NCBI RefSeq assembly: GCF_017599325.1
Contig: NZ_JAGFVM010000018.1
Coordinates: 1 to 36,515, forward strand
Length of the DNA: 36,515 nt
DNA from: Marinilactibacillus kalidii
GTDB lineage: Bacteria; Bacillota; Bacilli; Lactobacillales; Carnobacteriaceae_A
Direction: 5' to 3'
Part shown: positions 1 to 7,928 of the stretch, one piece after another
How positions within the stretch are numbered: the stretch's first letter is position 1
Layout: every line of letters starts with the position of its first letter
Position numbers and translations under genes: made by a program
Notes under the pieces: model-generated
Seen by the model: only the letters and a program-made list of their open reading frames with translations
The model's database searches: none
Told to the model about the DNA's origin: nothing

Positions 1-52
1 GCTGGATTTTATAATGAAGTTAGCCACTTAGGCTAACCCACAAAAAAAACGC

Positions 53-116
53 CATGTGAATTTCATGTTATATTGAAGTTACCGCTAACTCTCAATAGAC
101 AGGATGAATTCACATG
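53..116 (+). repeat. Internal inverted repeat over the transposase start
   Basis: CATGTGAATT at 53-62 is the exact reverse complement of AATTCACATG at 107-116; counting the flanks (CGC/CGT), 12 of 13 positions pair. The 3' arm contains the transposase ATG and touches the AGGATG ribosome binding site. A transcript entering from outside the element would fold this hairpin and hide the start, while one initiated inside it might not. Several IS families use this arrangement to avoid activation by read-through; its role here is inferred. Confidence 0.6.
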
Positions 117-1193
117 ACGCACTCTAACGATAACATATCAGCACGTAAGGGAAAACACTTATCTCATTCAGAACGTTCTCAAATTGCTATTTTAAAGACT
201 CAGAAGTACTCCAATCGTCAAATTGCAAAGGCATTAGGATGTGCCCCGCAAACCATTAATAGCGAAATCTGTCGTGGAACCATTACGCAACTTAATCGGC
301 AAAAACAAAACGGTAAAGTTTACGACTACTATACAACTCTCTACGATCCCGATGCCGGACAAGCAGCTTACGATAAACTACGGTTGAACTGTGGCCGTCG
401 GCCAAAATGGGCTGATACGGATGCCTTTATTGAGTGGGCAGATGATAAATTGTTACAGGAAAAGTGGTCTCCAGATGTAGTCATTGGATTTGCGAAGACA
501 CATGACTTGTTTGACTCATCTATTATTCCCTGTACAACGACGCTCTATGGATGGATTGACAAAGGCATTATGAGAACAAAGAATATGGATCTACTCGAAA
601 AACTATCGCGTAAACCAAAAGATACTACTTATAGAAGCCGAAGAAACAAGCGAATGCTAGGCCAATCTATTGAACAAAGACCCGCAGAAATTGATAACCG
701 GCAGACCTTTGGTCACTGGGAAGTTGATACAGTTGTTGGAAACAAAACAAAAACCGATTCGGTTTTATTGACGTTAGTTGAACGTCAAACACGCTTTGAA
801 ATCATCCTTAAACTCAATGGTAAAGATATAGAATCTGTCAATCAGGCAATCAGTCAATTACGATATCGAGCCGGTGATACGTTCTCTAAAGTATTTAAGA
901 CCATCACTTCTGATAATGGATCTGAATTTGCCGGTCTTCATGAGGCACTTCACGAGACACTTGATGTGTACTTCAGTCATCCTTATGCTTCGTGGGAAAG
1001 AGGAACAAGCGAGAACCAGCATAAATTTATTCGCCGATTTATTCCAAAAGGAAAAGCTATCAATCAATTTAGTGAAACACAATACTTGAGAATCCAGCAA
1101 TGGATGAATGACTATCCTCGGAAAATACTTGGATATAAAACACCACATGACTGTTTTGCCAATGCTCTGCGCTCTTTGTCCCAAGCAACCTGA
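114..1193 (+). CDS. IS30-family DDE transposase
   Basis: 359-residue transposase that cuts and joins the ends of its own element. The N-terminal third holds helix-turn-helix DNA-binding segments (around residues 17-55, with the text SNRQIAKALGCAPQTI). The catalytic core follows: D205 in HWEVDTVVG, D267 in TSDNGSEF and E300 in ERGTSENQHK, ending with the RRFIPKG motif usual for IS30. The spacing between D267 and E300 (32 residues) fits this family. The ATG at 114 has an AGGATG ribosome binding site at 101-106. That site and the start codon lie in the 3' arm of an inverted repeat, described separately. Length is normal to slightly long for the family and there is no internal stop, so it is probably active. 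Confidence 0.93.
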   Translation: MTHSNDNISARKGKHLSHSERSQIAILKTQKYSNRQIAKALGCAPQTINSEICRGTITQLNRQKQNGKVYDYYTTLYDPDAGQAAYDKLRLNCGRRPKWADTDAFIEWADDKLLQEKWSPDVVIGFAKTHDLFDSSIIPCTTTLYGWIDKGIMRTKNMDLLEKLSRKPKDTTYRSRRNKRMLGQSIEQRPAEIDNRQTFGHWEVDTVVGNKTKTDSVLLTLVERQTRFEIILKLNGKDIESVNQAISQLRYRAGDTFSKVFKTITSDNGSEFAGLHEALHETLDVYFSHPYASWERGTSENQHKFIRRFIPKGKAINQFSETQYLRIQQWMNDYPRKILGYKTPHDCFANALRSLSQAT

Positions 1194-1358
1194 GCACGTT
1201 AGTGCTTATCAAATAACAAGTGACGTCTTCCAATAACAAATTAAACAATCAGTTGCGGCTATCTTTTTAAACTAGGTGGCTAACTTAAACTTGAAATTTA
1301 CAAAATTTTAAATATGTTAAAATGAATAAGAAAAAATAAATAGAATTAGGTGTGTAGT

Positions 1359-2357
1359 ATGAAAAAAGTTTTACCAGGTTTTGCTTTAGCGATTGCTATC
1401 GCGATAGTTGCCACATGGTTGGAATCGATCTTACCGATTCATGTTATTGGATCCTCTGTTCTAGCGATGTTTATCGGAATGTTAATGCGCCCGTATACAG
1501 TTGAAATCGAATCGGTTCAACCGGGTATTGCCTTCACAGGCAAAAAGATTCTGAAATTTGCTATTGTCTTGTTAGGTGCGTCGTTGAATTTGACTATCGT
1601 ATTGGAAGTGGGCGGTCAAACGATCGTCATTTTGATTTTCACACTTTTGACTGCCTTTTTAGGTGGTGCATTATTGGGTAAATGGATGGGAATCAATTCC
1701 AAACTGACTATTATGATTGCAGCAGGTACTGGCATATGTGGAGGATCTGCCATTGCGGCACTTTCACCCGTTATTGATGCAGAAGACAAAGATATCTCTT
1801 ATGCGATATCGGCTACAATATTATTTGATATGGTCATGATTATTTTGTATCCCATTATGGGAAGAGCCTTAGCACTCAGCGACAAAGTCTTTGGGTATTG
1901 GAGTGGGACTTCAGTGAACGATACTTCGAGTGTAGTAGCGACAAGTTTTGCATTTTCTGAGGCTGCTGGAGAAATCGCGACGATGGTAAAATTAACCAGA
2001 ACACTGGCGATTATTCCAACTGTACTGATTTTTTCTTATATTTATTTCAAAAAGAATCGAAAAAATAAGCAAGTTAGAGAAAAAGTACAGCTAAATACGC
2101 TATTTCCTTGGTTCATTATTTTCTTTATCGGTATGGCCGCGCTGAATAGTTTTGGGTTGATCACCGCTAGCCAAGCAGATATATTAAAAGGAATCAGTCG
2201 GTTCTTAATGGTAGCAGCTTTGGCAGCAATCGGATTAAAGACAGATATTCGCGCCATCAGAAAAACAGGGATCAAACCATTTATCTTTGCTAATGTTTTA
2301 TCACTACTAGTCGTTGTCGTATCGATTGCTGTGATTCTTCTTCAAGAATCGCTATAA
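1359..2357 (+). CDS. YeiH-family (UPF0324) putative sulfate exporter membrane protein
   Basis: Integral membrane protein of 332 residues with about ten hydrophobic segments covering nearly the whole chain. It contains the family's conserved glycine-rich stretch GTGICGGSAIAA (about residues 123-134) and the later polar membrane motif SGTSVNDTSSVVA. The family is annotated as putative sulfate exporters (PSE); the substrate is not proven, so only membership is secure. An in-frame GTG lies 9 bases upstream, but the ATG at 1359 is better placed, 8 bases after an AGG at 1348-1350. The IS30 element ends about 70 bases upstream, so its promoter lies at or near the insertion junction. No clear terminator follows the gene. 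Confidence 0.85.
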   Translation: MKKVLPGFALAIAIAIVATWLESILPIHVIGSSVLAMFIGMLMRPYTVEIESVQPGIAFTGKKILKFAIVLLGASLNLTIVLEVGGQTIVILIFTLLTAFLGGALLGKWMGINSKLTIMIAAGTGICGGSAIAALSPVIDAEDKDISYAISATILFDMVMIILYPIMGRALALSDKVFGYWSGTSVNDTSSVVATSFAFSEAAGEIATMVKLTRTLAIIPTVLIFSYIYFKKNRKNKQVREKVQLNTLFPWFIIFFIGMAALNSFGLITASQADILKGISRFLMVAALAAIGLKTDIRAIRKTGIKPFIFANVLSLLVVVVSIAVILLQESL

Positions 2358-2428
2358 AACAGATAATCGAATGTATATTCTAGAATAGCCTAACATTTTT
2401 AAGATGAATTTTATACGATTAATCGATG

Positions 2429-2437
2429 TGCTATAAT
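2429..2437 (+). promoter_or_regulatory. Extended -10 promoter for the panE-like gene
   Basis: TGCTATAAT is a consensus extended -10 element. The -35 region about 17 bases upstream is only TTTTAT, so the extended -10 would carry most of the recognition. It lies about 40 bases before the start codon. Confidence 0.6.
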
Positions 2438-2477
2438 AGAAAGGTAGTTTTTTTAGAGAAAGTAGGAGTGAAATCGA

Positions 2478-3404
2478 ATGAAAATCGCAATCGCAGGTAG
2501 TGGCGCAATGGGTAGCCGCTTTGGCTATATGCTTCACAAGGCTGGTAATGACGTTATTTTAATAGATAAATGGAAAGAACATATTGATACCATTAGAGAA
2601 CAGGGGTTAACGGTTAATTATAATGGATCAAAAGATGTAGTCGACATTCCGATTTATTTTCCCAACGAAGTAGAAGGGCAAGTAGATGTCATTTTTCTAT
2701 TCACTAAAGCCATGTTCTTAGGCGATATGTTGGAAGATATCCAGCCAGTTATCGGCAAAGAGACGCAAGTCGTTTGCCTTCTAAATGGTATTGGACATGA
2801 AACGGTTATGAAAGAATATGTAGCACTTGAAAACATCTTGATTGGTGTAACAATTTTTACAGCAGGATTGACTGGACCAGGTCAGATCGTATTAGAAGGA
2901 AGTGGCTCAACTGAAATACAAAACTTTATTCCAGGTGGAGAAGAAAAAGCAAAAGAAATTGTTGCGATTTTGAAGCAAGCTGGATTAAACGGTGTATACA
3001 GTGAGAATGTAAAATTTTCAATTTGGCGTAAAGCCTGTGTAAACGGCGTGCTAAATGCTACTTGCTCTCTTTTAGATACGACGCTTGGAGAGATGTTCTC
3101 AACAGAAGAAGCTGTTTCTATGACGAAAAGTATTGTAAAAGAATTCGTGGCTGTAGCTGCAAAACAGGATGTATCGTTAGATTTCGACGATACAGTCGCT
3201 TATATTGTGAAGACTGCAGAAGAATTAGGGCATCACTATCCTTCTATGCACCAAGACTTGATTCAACATAACCGTAAAACGGAGATAGATTATATCAATG
3301 GGGCCGTGGCTCGCTTGGCTAAAGAGTATGGGATAGAGGCGCCAACAAATACAGTTATTACAGAATTTATTCATATCAAAGAGCAAGTACTGAATGTAAA
3401 ATAA
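2478..3404 (+). CDS. panE: PanE/ApbA-family 2-dehydropantoate 2-reductase
   Basis: 308-residue NADPH-dependent reductase, the normal length of the family. The Rossmann dinucleotide motif GSGAMGSRFG is at residues 7-16. The central WRKACVNGVLNATCSLL stretch carries the family's catalytic lysine, and the C-terminal domain ends with YGIEAPTNTVI, which also fits. AGGAG at 2464-2468 precedes the ATG. The classic reaction is ketopantoate to pantoate in pantothenate synthesis. In Lactococcus lactis, however, the protein called PanE is a D-2-hydroxyacid dehydrogenase acting on branched-chain 2-oxoacids, so the substrate cannot be read from sequence. No other pantothenate gene is adjacent, which leaves the second role open. 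The gene appears monocistronic and ends at a strong terminator. Confidence 0.85.
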   Translation: MKIAIAGSGAMGSRFGYMLHKAGNDVILIDKWKEHIDTIREQGLTVNYNGSKDVVDIPIYFPNEVEGQVDVIFLFTKAMFLGDMLEDIQPVIGKETQVVCLLNGIGHETVMKEYVALENILIGVTIFTAGLTGPGQIVLEGSGSTEIQNFIPGGEEKAKEIVAILKQAGLNGVYSENVKFSIWRKACVNGVLNATCSLLDTTLGEMFSTEEAVSMTKSIVKEFVAVAAKQDVSLDFDDTVAYIVKTAEELGHHYPSMHQDLIQHNRKTEIDYINGAVARLAKEYGIEAPTNTVITEFIHIKEQVLNVK

Positions 3405-3414
3405 TGATTAAACT

Positions 3415-3453
3415 AAAAACAAGACTAGGAATTTTTCCAGTCTTGTTTTTTTT
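3415..3453 (+). terminator. Rho-independent terminator after panE
   Basis: AACAAGACT at 3418-3426 pairs with AGTCTTGTT, with GGAA/TTCC extending the stem, followed by a run of eight Ts. It is placed directly after the panE stop codon. Confidence 0.9.
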
Positions 3454-3621
3454 CGGTTTGTGAAATAGTTAGCGGATGCTTTCCAGAGTAGAGAGACTTT
3501 CGCACGCATCAACTGTTTGGGGTTGAAATTTTTAAATCAACTTTGAGTGTAGAAAGTAAAATAAATCTAATCTTCATGGTGCATAATCTATGGGTATACA
3601 ATAAAAGTAACTATACGTATT
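3454..3621. other. Intergenic stretch with no recognised feature
   Basis: Between the two convergent terminators I see no open reading frame with a ribosome binding site, no tRNA-like fold and no long repeat. It may be eroded sequence. Confidence 0.5.
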
Positions 3622-3670
3622 AAAAAAGAAAAACCCCTAAAAAATTGTAAAAAGTACAATCTTTTAGAGG
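3622..3670 (-). terminator. Rho-independent terminator after the M20 amidohydrolase
   Basis: On the minus strand CCTCTAAAAGATTGT pairs with ACAATTTTTTAGG across a short loop, followed by a T-rich tail (GTTTTTCTTTTTT). It ends the transcript of the amidohydrolase gene. Confidence 0.8.
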
Positions 3671-3713
3671 CTTATCTATCGCTAAAGACTCATTTCTTAG
3701 ATAAGTTTTTTGA

Positions 3714-4898
3714 CTAAAACTTAGTTTGGTTTAGGTAGCTCAATGCATATTGCGCATACAGTTCAGCACCAATCAGCATAGCATCTTCATCAATGTTGAA
3801 GCGACCGTGATGATGTGCCCATCTCGTATCTTTCTCCGTGTTCCCAGCACCGACAAGTGCAAAGGCTCCCGGTATATCATGCATGTAATAGCCGAAATCT
3901 TCTGCGCCCATTGTTGGCGGTTCTTCCTGAAGAACGTCTGCACCAAAAGCTTCTGCAGCGACATCTTGTACTAGTTGAGCAGAACGCGCTTCGTTAACGA
4001 CTGGTTCTGTTTTACGAACGTAATCGACGACTGCCGTCCCACCATATAATTGAGCAATGTTAGTGGCATACTGGTTCAAGGCGGTTTCGATTTTGTCTCT
4101 AGTTGCTTGGTCAAAGGTACGAATCGTGCCTTCTAGTAATGCATTTTCTGCAATAACATTGAAGCGACTTCCAACCTCCATTTTTCCAATCGTGACAACA
4201 GCTGGGTGAAGCGGATCAATCTCTCTTGAAACAATCGTTTGAAGCGTTGAGACGAATTGAGAGGCCATTACAGCAGCATCAACCGTTTGATGAGGCATAG
4301 CTGCGTGACCGCCTCGACCTTTAAATTGGACAGTTAACAGATCTGCAGCTGCAAATGATGGACCTGGAGGGCAAGAGACCTTGCCAGATTCCAACTCAGA
4401 CCAGATATGAATACCAAAGACATTATCCACACCAGCCATGACACCTTGTTCAACCATTTTCTGTGCGCCCTCTGCAATTTCTTCAGCTGGTTGGAATAAT
4501 ATGCGTACGGTTCCTTTTATATGCTCTTTTCTTTCGTTTAAAGCAATTGTAGCAGTGAGTAACATGGAAGTATGTGCATCATGACCACATGCATGCATTT
4601 TTGATTGTTCCGTTGAACGATAGTCAAGATGAGTGTTCAATTCTTCTACTGGTAGCGCATCAATATCGGCTCTCAATAGAATCGCTTTACCATCCTGTTC
4701 ACCTTTAATCGTAGCGAGTAAGCCTGTTGGATTCATACGTTTATAAGGAATGCCAGCATGATCCAACTGTTCGGCTATACGGTTCGTTGTTTCAAGTTCT
4801 TCGAAGGCGATTTCTGGATGCATATGCAGCGTTCTTCTAAAGGATACTAAAGCTTGTTCTTTTTCAATTATCAATTGTTTCAACGATTTATCTATCAT
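3714..4898 (-). CDS. M20-family (M20D) amidohydrolase
   Basis: 394-residue metal-dependent amidohydrolase of the N-acyl-amino acid deacylase/hippurate hydrolase type, with no signal peptide, so cytoplasmic. Metal and catalytic motifs are in order: HACGHDAHTSMLL (C104, H106), QPAEE (E139/E140), FGIHIW (H164) and a C-terminal TMGAEDFGYY segment. The middle region with GRGGHAAMPHQTVDAA is the dimerisation/lid domain of M20D enzymes. Likely reaction: removal of an acyl or acetyl group from an N-acylated amino acid. N-acetyl-diaminopimelate deacetylase is a close relative, but no dap genes are nearby to support it. GGGGAG just upstream of the ATG at 4898 supports the start. Single gene with its own terminator. 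Confidence 0.87.
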   Translation of the reverse strand: MIDKSLKQLIIEKEQALVSFRRTLHMHPEIAFEELETTNRIAEQLDHAGIPYKRMNPTGLLATIKGEQDGKAILLRADIDALPVEELNTHLDYRSTEQSKMHACGHDAHTSMLLTATIALNERKEHIKGTVRILFQPAEEIAEGAQKMVEQGVMAGVDNVFGIHIWSELESGKVSCPPGPSFAAADLLTVQFKGRGGHAAMPHQTVDAAVMASQFVSTLQTIVSREIDPLHPAVVTIGKMEVGSRFNVIAENALLEGTIRTFDQATRDKIETALNQYATNIAQLYGGTAVVDYVRKTEPVVNEARSAQLVQDVAAEAFGADVLQEEPPTMGAEDFGYYMHDIPGAFALVGAGNTEKDTRWAHHHGRFNIDEDAMLIGAELYAQYALSYLNQTKF

Positions 4899-5177
4899 GA
4901 TTATTCTCCCCTTGTTCTCATTAAATCTTATCGTCTATTGTCTTATAAACACAACATAAAAGCAAGTTAGTGTTAAACTGCTGATTTAAATGAGAACTTT
5001 AAAAAGCATTTAATCAGTTAAAATACAATTGGTCTAGTATTTCGTCTATTTCACACACAATTTAAACTTTCGTTTCGCTTATATAGTCTATATAATAAAA
5101 AGGTATATTAGTGAATGAGCAACGTTGATTTTGTCTAGAACGATGATCATAGTTTACTTAGATTGGAGAATAAAAAA

Positions 5178-6734
5178 ATGAAATTGACCATATTTGAAAC
5201 AAGTGACATCCACGGTTACTTATTTCCAACAGACTACCAGAAAAGAGGACAAGATTTAGGATTCGGTTTATTTAAACTTGCAAAAGTCCTGAAAGAAGAA
5301 ATGGAATCTGCTGAGGGTCCTACAGTCCTCATAGAAAATGGTGATTTTATACAAGGTTCTCCACTAAGCTTTTTTGTTTTAAAAGAAAGAGGAGATGCAA
5401 ATTCTCTGATGGAGTCAATCAATGAATTACCTTACGATGCAGGTGTAATTGGAAACCATGAGTTCAATTACGGATTAGACTATCTTCATTCAGCAGTCGA
5501 AGCGGCTAAACATCCGGTGCTAGCAGCAAATATTTTGAACGAGGATAATGAACCAGCATTCGGTAAACCTTATGTATTAATCGAAAAAGCGGGCGTTAAA
5601 GTCGCTATTTTAGGGTTAACGACGCAATATATTCCGCATTGGGAGCATCCAGAAAACTATTTAGGACTACAGTTCGAATCGGCCTTAGAAACAGCAAAAG
5701 CGTATGTCCCGAAGCTTAGAGAACTTGCAGACATCGTTATCGTCAGTTATCATGGTGGATTTGAGAAAGATATTCGTACGGGTGAAGAAACAGAAATACA
5801 AACTGGTGAAAATGAAGGCTACCGCATACTGACAGAAGTATCTGGGATTGATGTGTTACTGACTGGTCACCAGCACAGAGTGATTGCACAGACAAAAAAT
5901 GGTGTACCAACAGTCATGCCAGGACATAAGGGTAGCTATCTAGGAAAAATAACATTGGAATTGATAGAAGAGCATCATTCTTGGAAAGTGAAAGAATCTC
6001 TACCTGAATTGATCCAAATCACTAAAGAAACGCCAGTGGAATGTCATTTAGCAAATAAACATGAGGCACTCAATCAAGAAGTTGAGGATTGGCTGGACCA
6101 ACCAATCGGGAAAGTTGAGGGAGACATGACCATAAGTGATGTTGAACGAGCTAGAATCGTAGAACATCCCTACATTGAATTTATCCAAAAAGTTCAAATG
6201 TACTATGCTGACTGCGATATTTCGGGTACGGCACTCTTTAACAACGAAAGTAGTGGGTTCAATCCACAGGTAACGATGAGAGATGTAGTAACGAACTATA
6301 TCTTCCCAAATACCTTAGCTGTACTTAAAGTGACAGGCACGGACCTAAAAGAGGCGATTGAACAATCAGCAGAATACTTTGTCTTAAATGATCAAGGAGA
6401 AATTGACGTCAATCCAGATTTTGTAGAACCGAAACCTCAAATGTACAATTATGATATGTACGAAGGTGTAGATTATACAATAGAAGTTTCGAGACCTTTT
6501 GGAGAAAGAGTAACGGCATTCAAGTATAAAGGGAAAGATATTCAGCCTGAGGATACATTAGAAATTGTGATTAACCAATACCGTGCTGTTGGAGGCGGAG
6601 ATTATGCTATGTTTGATGCTTCAAAAATCGTTCGAGAAGTCACGATTCCCATGAATGAATTGATTGGTAATTACTTTAAAGCGTTTGGTACAATTGAAGC
6701 AACAACAAATCATAACTTTAAAGTTGTCAAATAG
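5178..6734 (+). CDS. Cytoplasmic 5'-nucleotidase/cyclic phosphodiesterase-type metallophosphatase
   Basis: 518-residue two-domain protein. The N-terminal calcineurin-like metallophosphoesterase domain has all five metal motifs: TSDIHGYL, ENGDFIQG, GNHEFNYG, SYHGG and GHQHR. The C-terminal half is the 5'-nucleotidase substrate domain, with FNNESSGFNPQ and the late motif NQYRAVGGGDY. There is no signal peptide or cell-wall anchor, unlike exported members, so it should act inside the cell on nucleotides or 2',3'-cyclic nucleotides. An in-frame TTG at 5163 exists, but it sits inside the TTGGAG ribosome binding site; the ATG at 5178 is 9 bases after that site and is preferred. A second, shorter relative lies at 24164. 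Confidence 0.88.
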   Translation: MKLTIFETSDIHGYLFPTDYQKRGQDLGFGLFKLAKVLKEEMESAEGPTVLIENGDFIQGSPLSFFVLKERGDANSLMESINELPYDAGVIGNHEFNYGLDYLHSAVEAAKHPVLAANILNEDNEPAFGKPYVLIEKAGVKVAILGLTTQYIPHWEHPENYLGLQFESALETAKAYVPKLRELADIVIVSYHGGFEKDIRTGEETEIQTGENEGYRILTEVSGIDVLLTGHQHRVIAQTKNGVPTVMPGHKGSYLGKITLELIEEHHSWKVKESLPELIQITKETPVECHLANKHEALNQEVEDWLDQPIGKVEGDMTISDVERARIVEHPYIEFIQKVQMYYADCDISGTALFNNESSGFNPQVTMRDVVTNYIFPNTLAVLKVTGTDLKEAIEQSAEYFVLNDQGEIDVNPDFVEPKPQMYNYDMYEGVDYTIEVSRPFGERVTAFKYKGKDIQPEDTLEIVINQYRAVGGGDYAMFDASKIVREVTIPMNELIGNYFKAFGTIEATTNHNFKVVK

Positions 6735-6743
6735 TTAAGTATT

Positions 6744-6776
6744 AAAAAAAGCTTCCTCAAATGAGGGAGCCTTTTT
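6744..6776. terminator. Bidirectional terminator between two convergent genes
   Basis: GCTTCCTCA pairs with TGAGGGAGC. A run of seven As precedes it and CTTTTT follows, so it works for the nucleotidase gene on the plus strand and for the CDF transporter gene on the minus strand. Confidence 0.88.
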
Positions 6777-6780
6777 ATGC

Positions 6781-7653
6781 TTAATAGTGATAAGGTTCAA
6801 CATGTACATCAGTGTGCATCACATCGTATTTCTGGTATAACAACTCTTCTATGATTTCTGTTATATCATGCCCCTGCTGAACAGTCATGTTCGAATTGAC
6901 GAGAACAGTGATATCTACATAAATATTTGTACCATACATTCGTGCTTTTAATGAGGCGATTTCCTTGACTTCCGGTAACTCACTTACAGCTGAATGATAA
7001 GTTTCTAGCTCGGTTTCATGAAATCCATCAGAGAGAGAAAAAGAACTTTCTCTAAAGACTTCAACCCCAGTTTTTAAAATGATGAGTGCAACAATGACAG
7101 CCATTGCGCCATCTAACCAGACCCATCCAAGCGCAGAAGCTAAAATGGCTACTGCAGTTGCGAAACTGGTTAAAGCATCGGCTAAATTATCTTTCGCAAC
7201 AGCTGCTAAGCCACTAGATTGGGACTTCTTAGCTAAATTTAGATTATAGCGGTAAACGAAAAACATCACGACTGTACCAATGAGAGCAGCAACAGCGGCC
7301 AACATGTTTGGTGGCACAACTTCTCCAGAAAGTAGTCTGCTAATAGTAGATTGTAATACTTGGAAACCCACAAAAAGCATCGCAAAAGAAGTAATCAAAC
7401 TAGCAATGGGCTCTGCTTTCCAATGACCATAGGGATGATTAGAGTCGGCCGGTTTTCTTGCAGCACGTAAACCGATCAGAATCGTCACAGAAGAAATGAC
7501 GTCAGTAAAATTATTCAATCCATCAGCACTTAGTGCAGATGATCTAAACAAATAACCTACACTCAATTTCATCAATGCAAGCAGAACGTAAACAATGATA
7601 CTAACGCGCGCACCTCGCTCAGCTGACTGTATTCTTTCATAACGATTTTCCAT
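6781..7653 (-). CDS. Cation diffusion facilitator (CDF), probable Mn(II) exporter
   Basis: 290-residue membrane protein with the six-helix CDF domain followed by a cytoplasmic ferredoxin-like C-terminal domain (from about residue 208) ending in a His-containing tail (HTDVHVEPYHY). Metal-site residues in the membrane are visible: N47 and D51 in SADGLNNFTD (helix 2), D155 and D159 in KDNLADALT (helix 5). The Asn-Asp/Asp-Asp set resembles manganese exporters such as streptococcal MntE rather than zinc exporters, which have His in the site; this selectivity is inferred. The HPYGHWKAEP loop is a CDF hallmark. The ATG at 7653 follows GAGGGA. A promoter and a 5' leader hairpin are described separately. 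Confidence 0.9.
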   Translation of the reverse strand: MENRYERIQSAERGARVSIIVYVLLALMKLSVGYLFRSSALSADGLNNFTDVISSVTILIGLRAARKPADSNHPYGHWKAEPIASLITSFAMLFVGFQVLQSTISRLLSGEVVPPNMLAAVAALIGTVVMFFVYRYNLNLAKKSQSSGLAAVAKDNLADALTSFATAVAILASALGWVWLDGAMAVIVALIILKTGVEVFRESSFSLSDGFHETELETYHSAVSELPEVKEIASLKARMYGTNIYVDITVLVNSNMTVQQGHDITEIIEELLYQKYDVMHTDVHVEPYHY

Positions 7654-7693
7654 TTATATCCCTCGCCTATTCAGTAGTCTAATACAGAATAAA

Positions 7694-7716
7694 ACCTATC
7701 TTCATGAAAGATAGGT
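7694..7716 (-). promoter_or_regulatory. Leader hairpin upstream of the CDF gene
   Basis: On the minus strand ACCTATCTT pairs perfectly with AAGATAGGT around a 5-base loop, followed by TTTATTC. It lies in the roughly 100-base untranslated leader. It could be a weak attenuator or a stabilising hairpin. I do not see the conserved core of the yybP-ykoY manganese riboswitch. Confidence 0.45.
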
Positions 7717-7757
7717 GCTTGATCTCCGTATAGAGTTATTCGTTTTCCTGTTTCATA

Positions 7758-7786
7758 ACTTTACTGTTATGAGAGCATGATTTCAA
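7758..7786 (-). promoter_or_regulatory. Promoter of the CDF transporter gene
   Basis: On the minus strand TTGAAA (7781-7786) and TAAAGT (7758-7763) are separated by exactly 17 bases. Predicted start of transcription is about 100 bases before the coding region. Confidence 0.6.
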
Positions 7787-7885
7787 GCGATAAGGAAAGA
7801 AACTTAGAAATCTTTTAAGTTAAATAAAAGCAGAAAAAACTTTTTAGGAAGGATAAAAAGTCTGGATGATTCAATGATTTATCAC

Positions 7886-7917
7886 AAAAAGACCCTATAG
7901 TATCAAACGATAGGGTC
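7886..7917 (-). terminator. Terminator of the BASS-dehydrogenase operon
   Basis: On the minus strand GACCCTATCG pairs with its complement GATAGGGTC-type arm (GACCCTAT/ATAGGGTC), followed by TTTTTGT. It is just downstream of the dehydrogenase stop codon. Confidence 0.85.
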
Positions 7918-7928
7918 AAAAGGCTAGA

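Larger units (their letters stand above)
17..1286 (+). mobile_element. IS30-family insertion sequence
   Basis: A complete element of about 1.27 kb. The outer ends carry near-perfect inverted repeats: AAGTTAGCCACTTAG at 17-31 matches the reverse complement of CTAGGTGGCTAACTT at 1272-1286 at 14 of 15 positions. One long transposase gene fills the interior with no frameshift. I could not identify a target-site duplication, because the bases next to the repeats (AATG on the left, AAAC on the right) do not match clearly, so the exact ends could move by one or two bases. The intact gene and well-kept ends suggest a recent or still mobile copy. Confidence 0.85.

Noticed and set aside
858-1184. Minus-strand 108-codon open frame inside the transposase gene
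   Set aside because: Antisense shadow of the transposase; no ribosome binding site and no domain.
7654-7760. yybP-ykoY manganese riboswitch upstream of the CDF gene
   Set aside because: Only a simple hairpin is visible; the conserved loop sequences of this riboswitch were not found.
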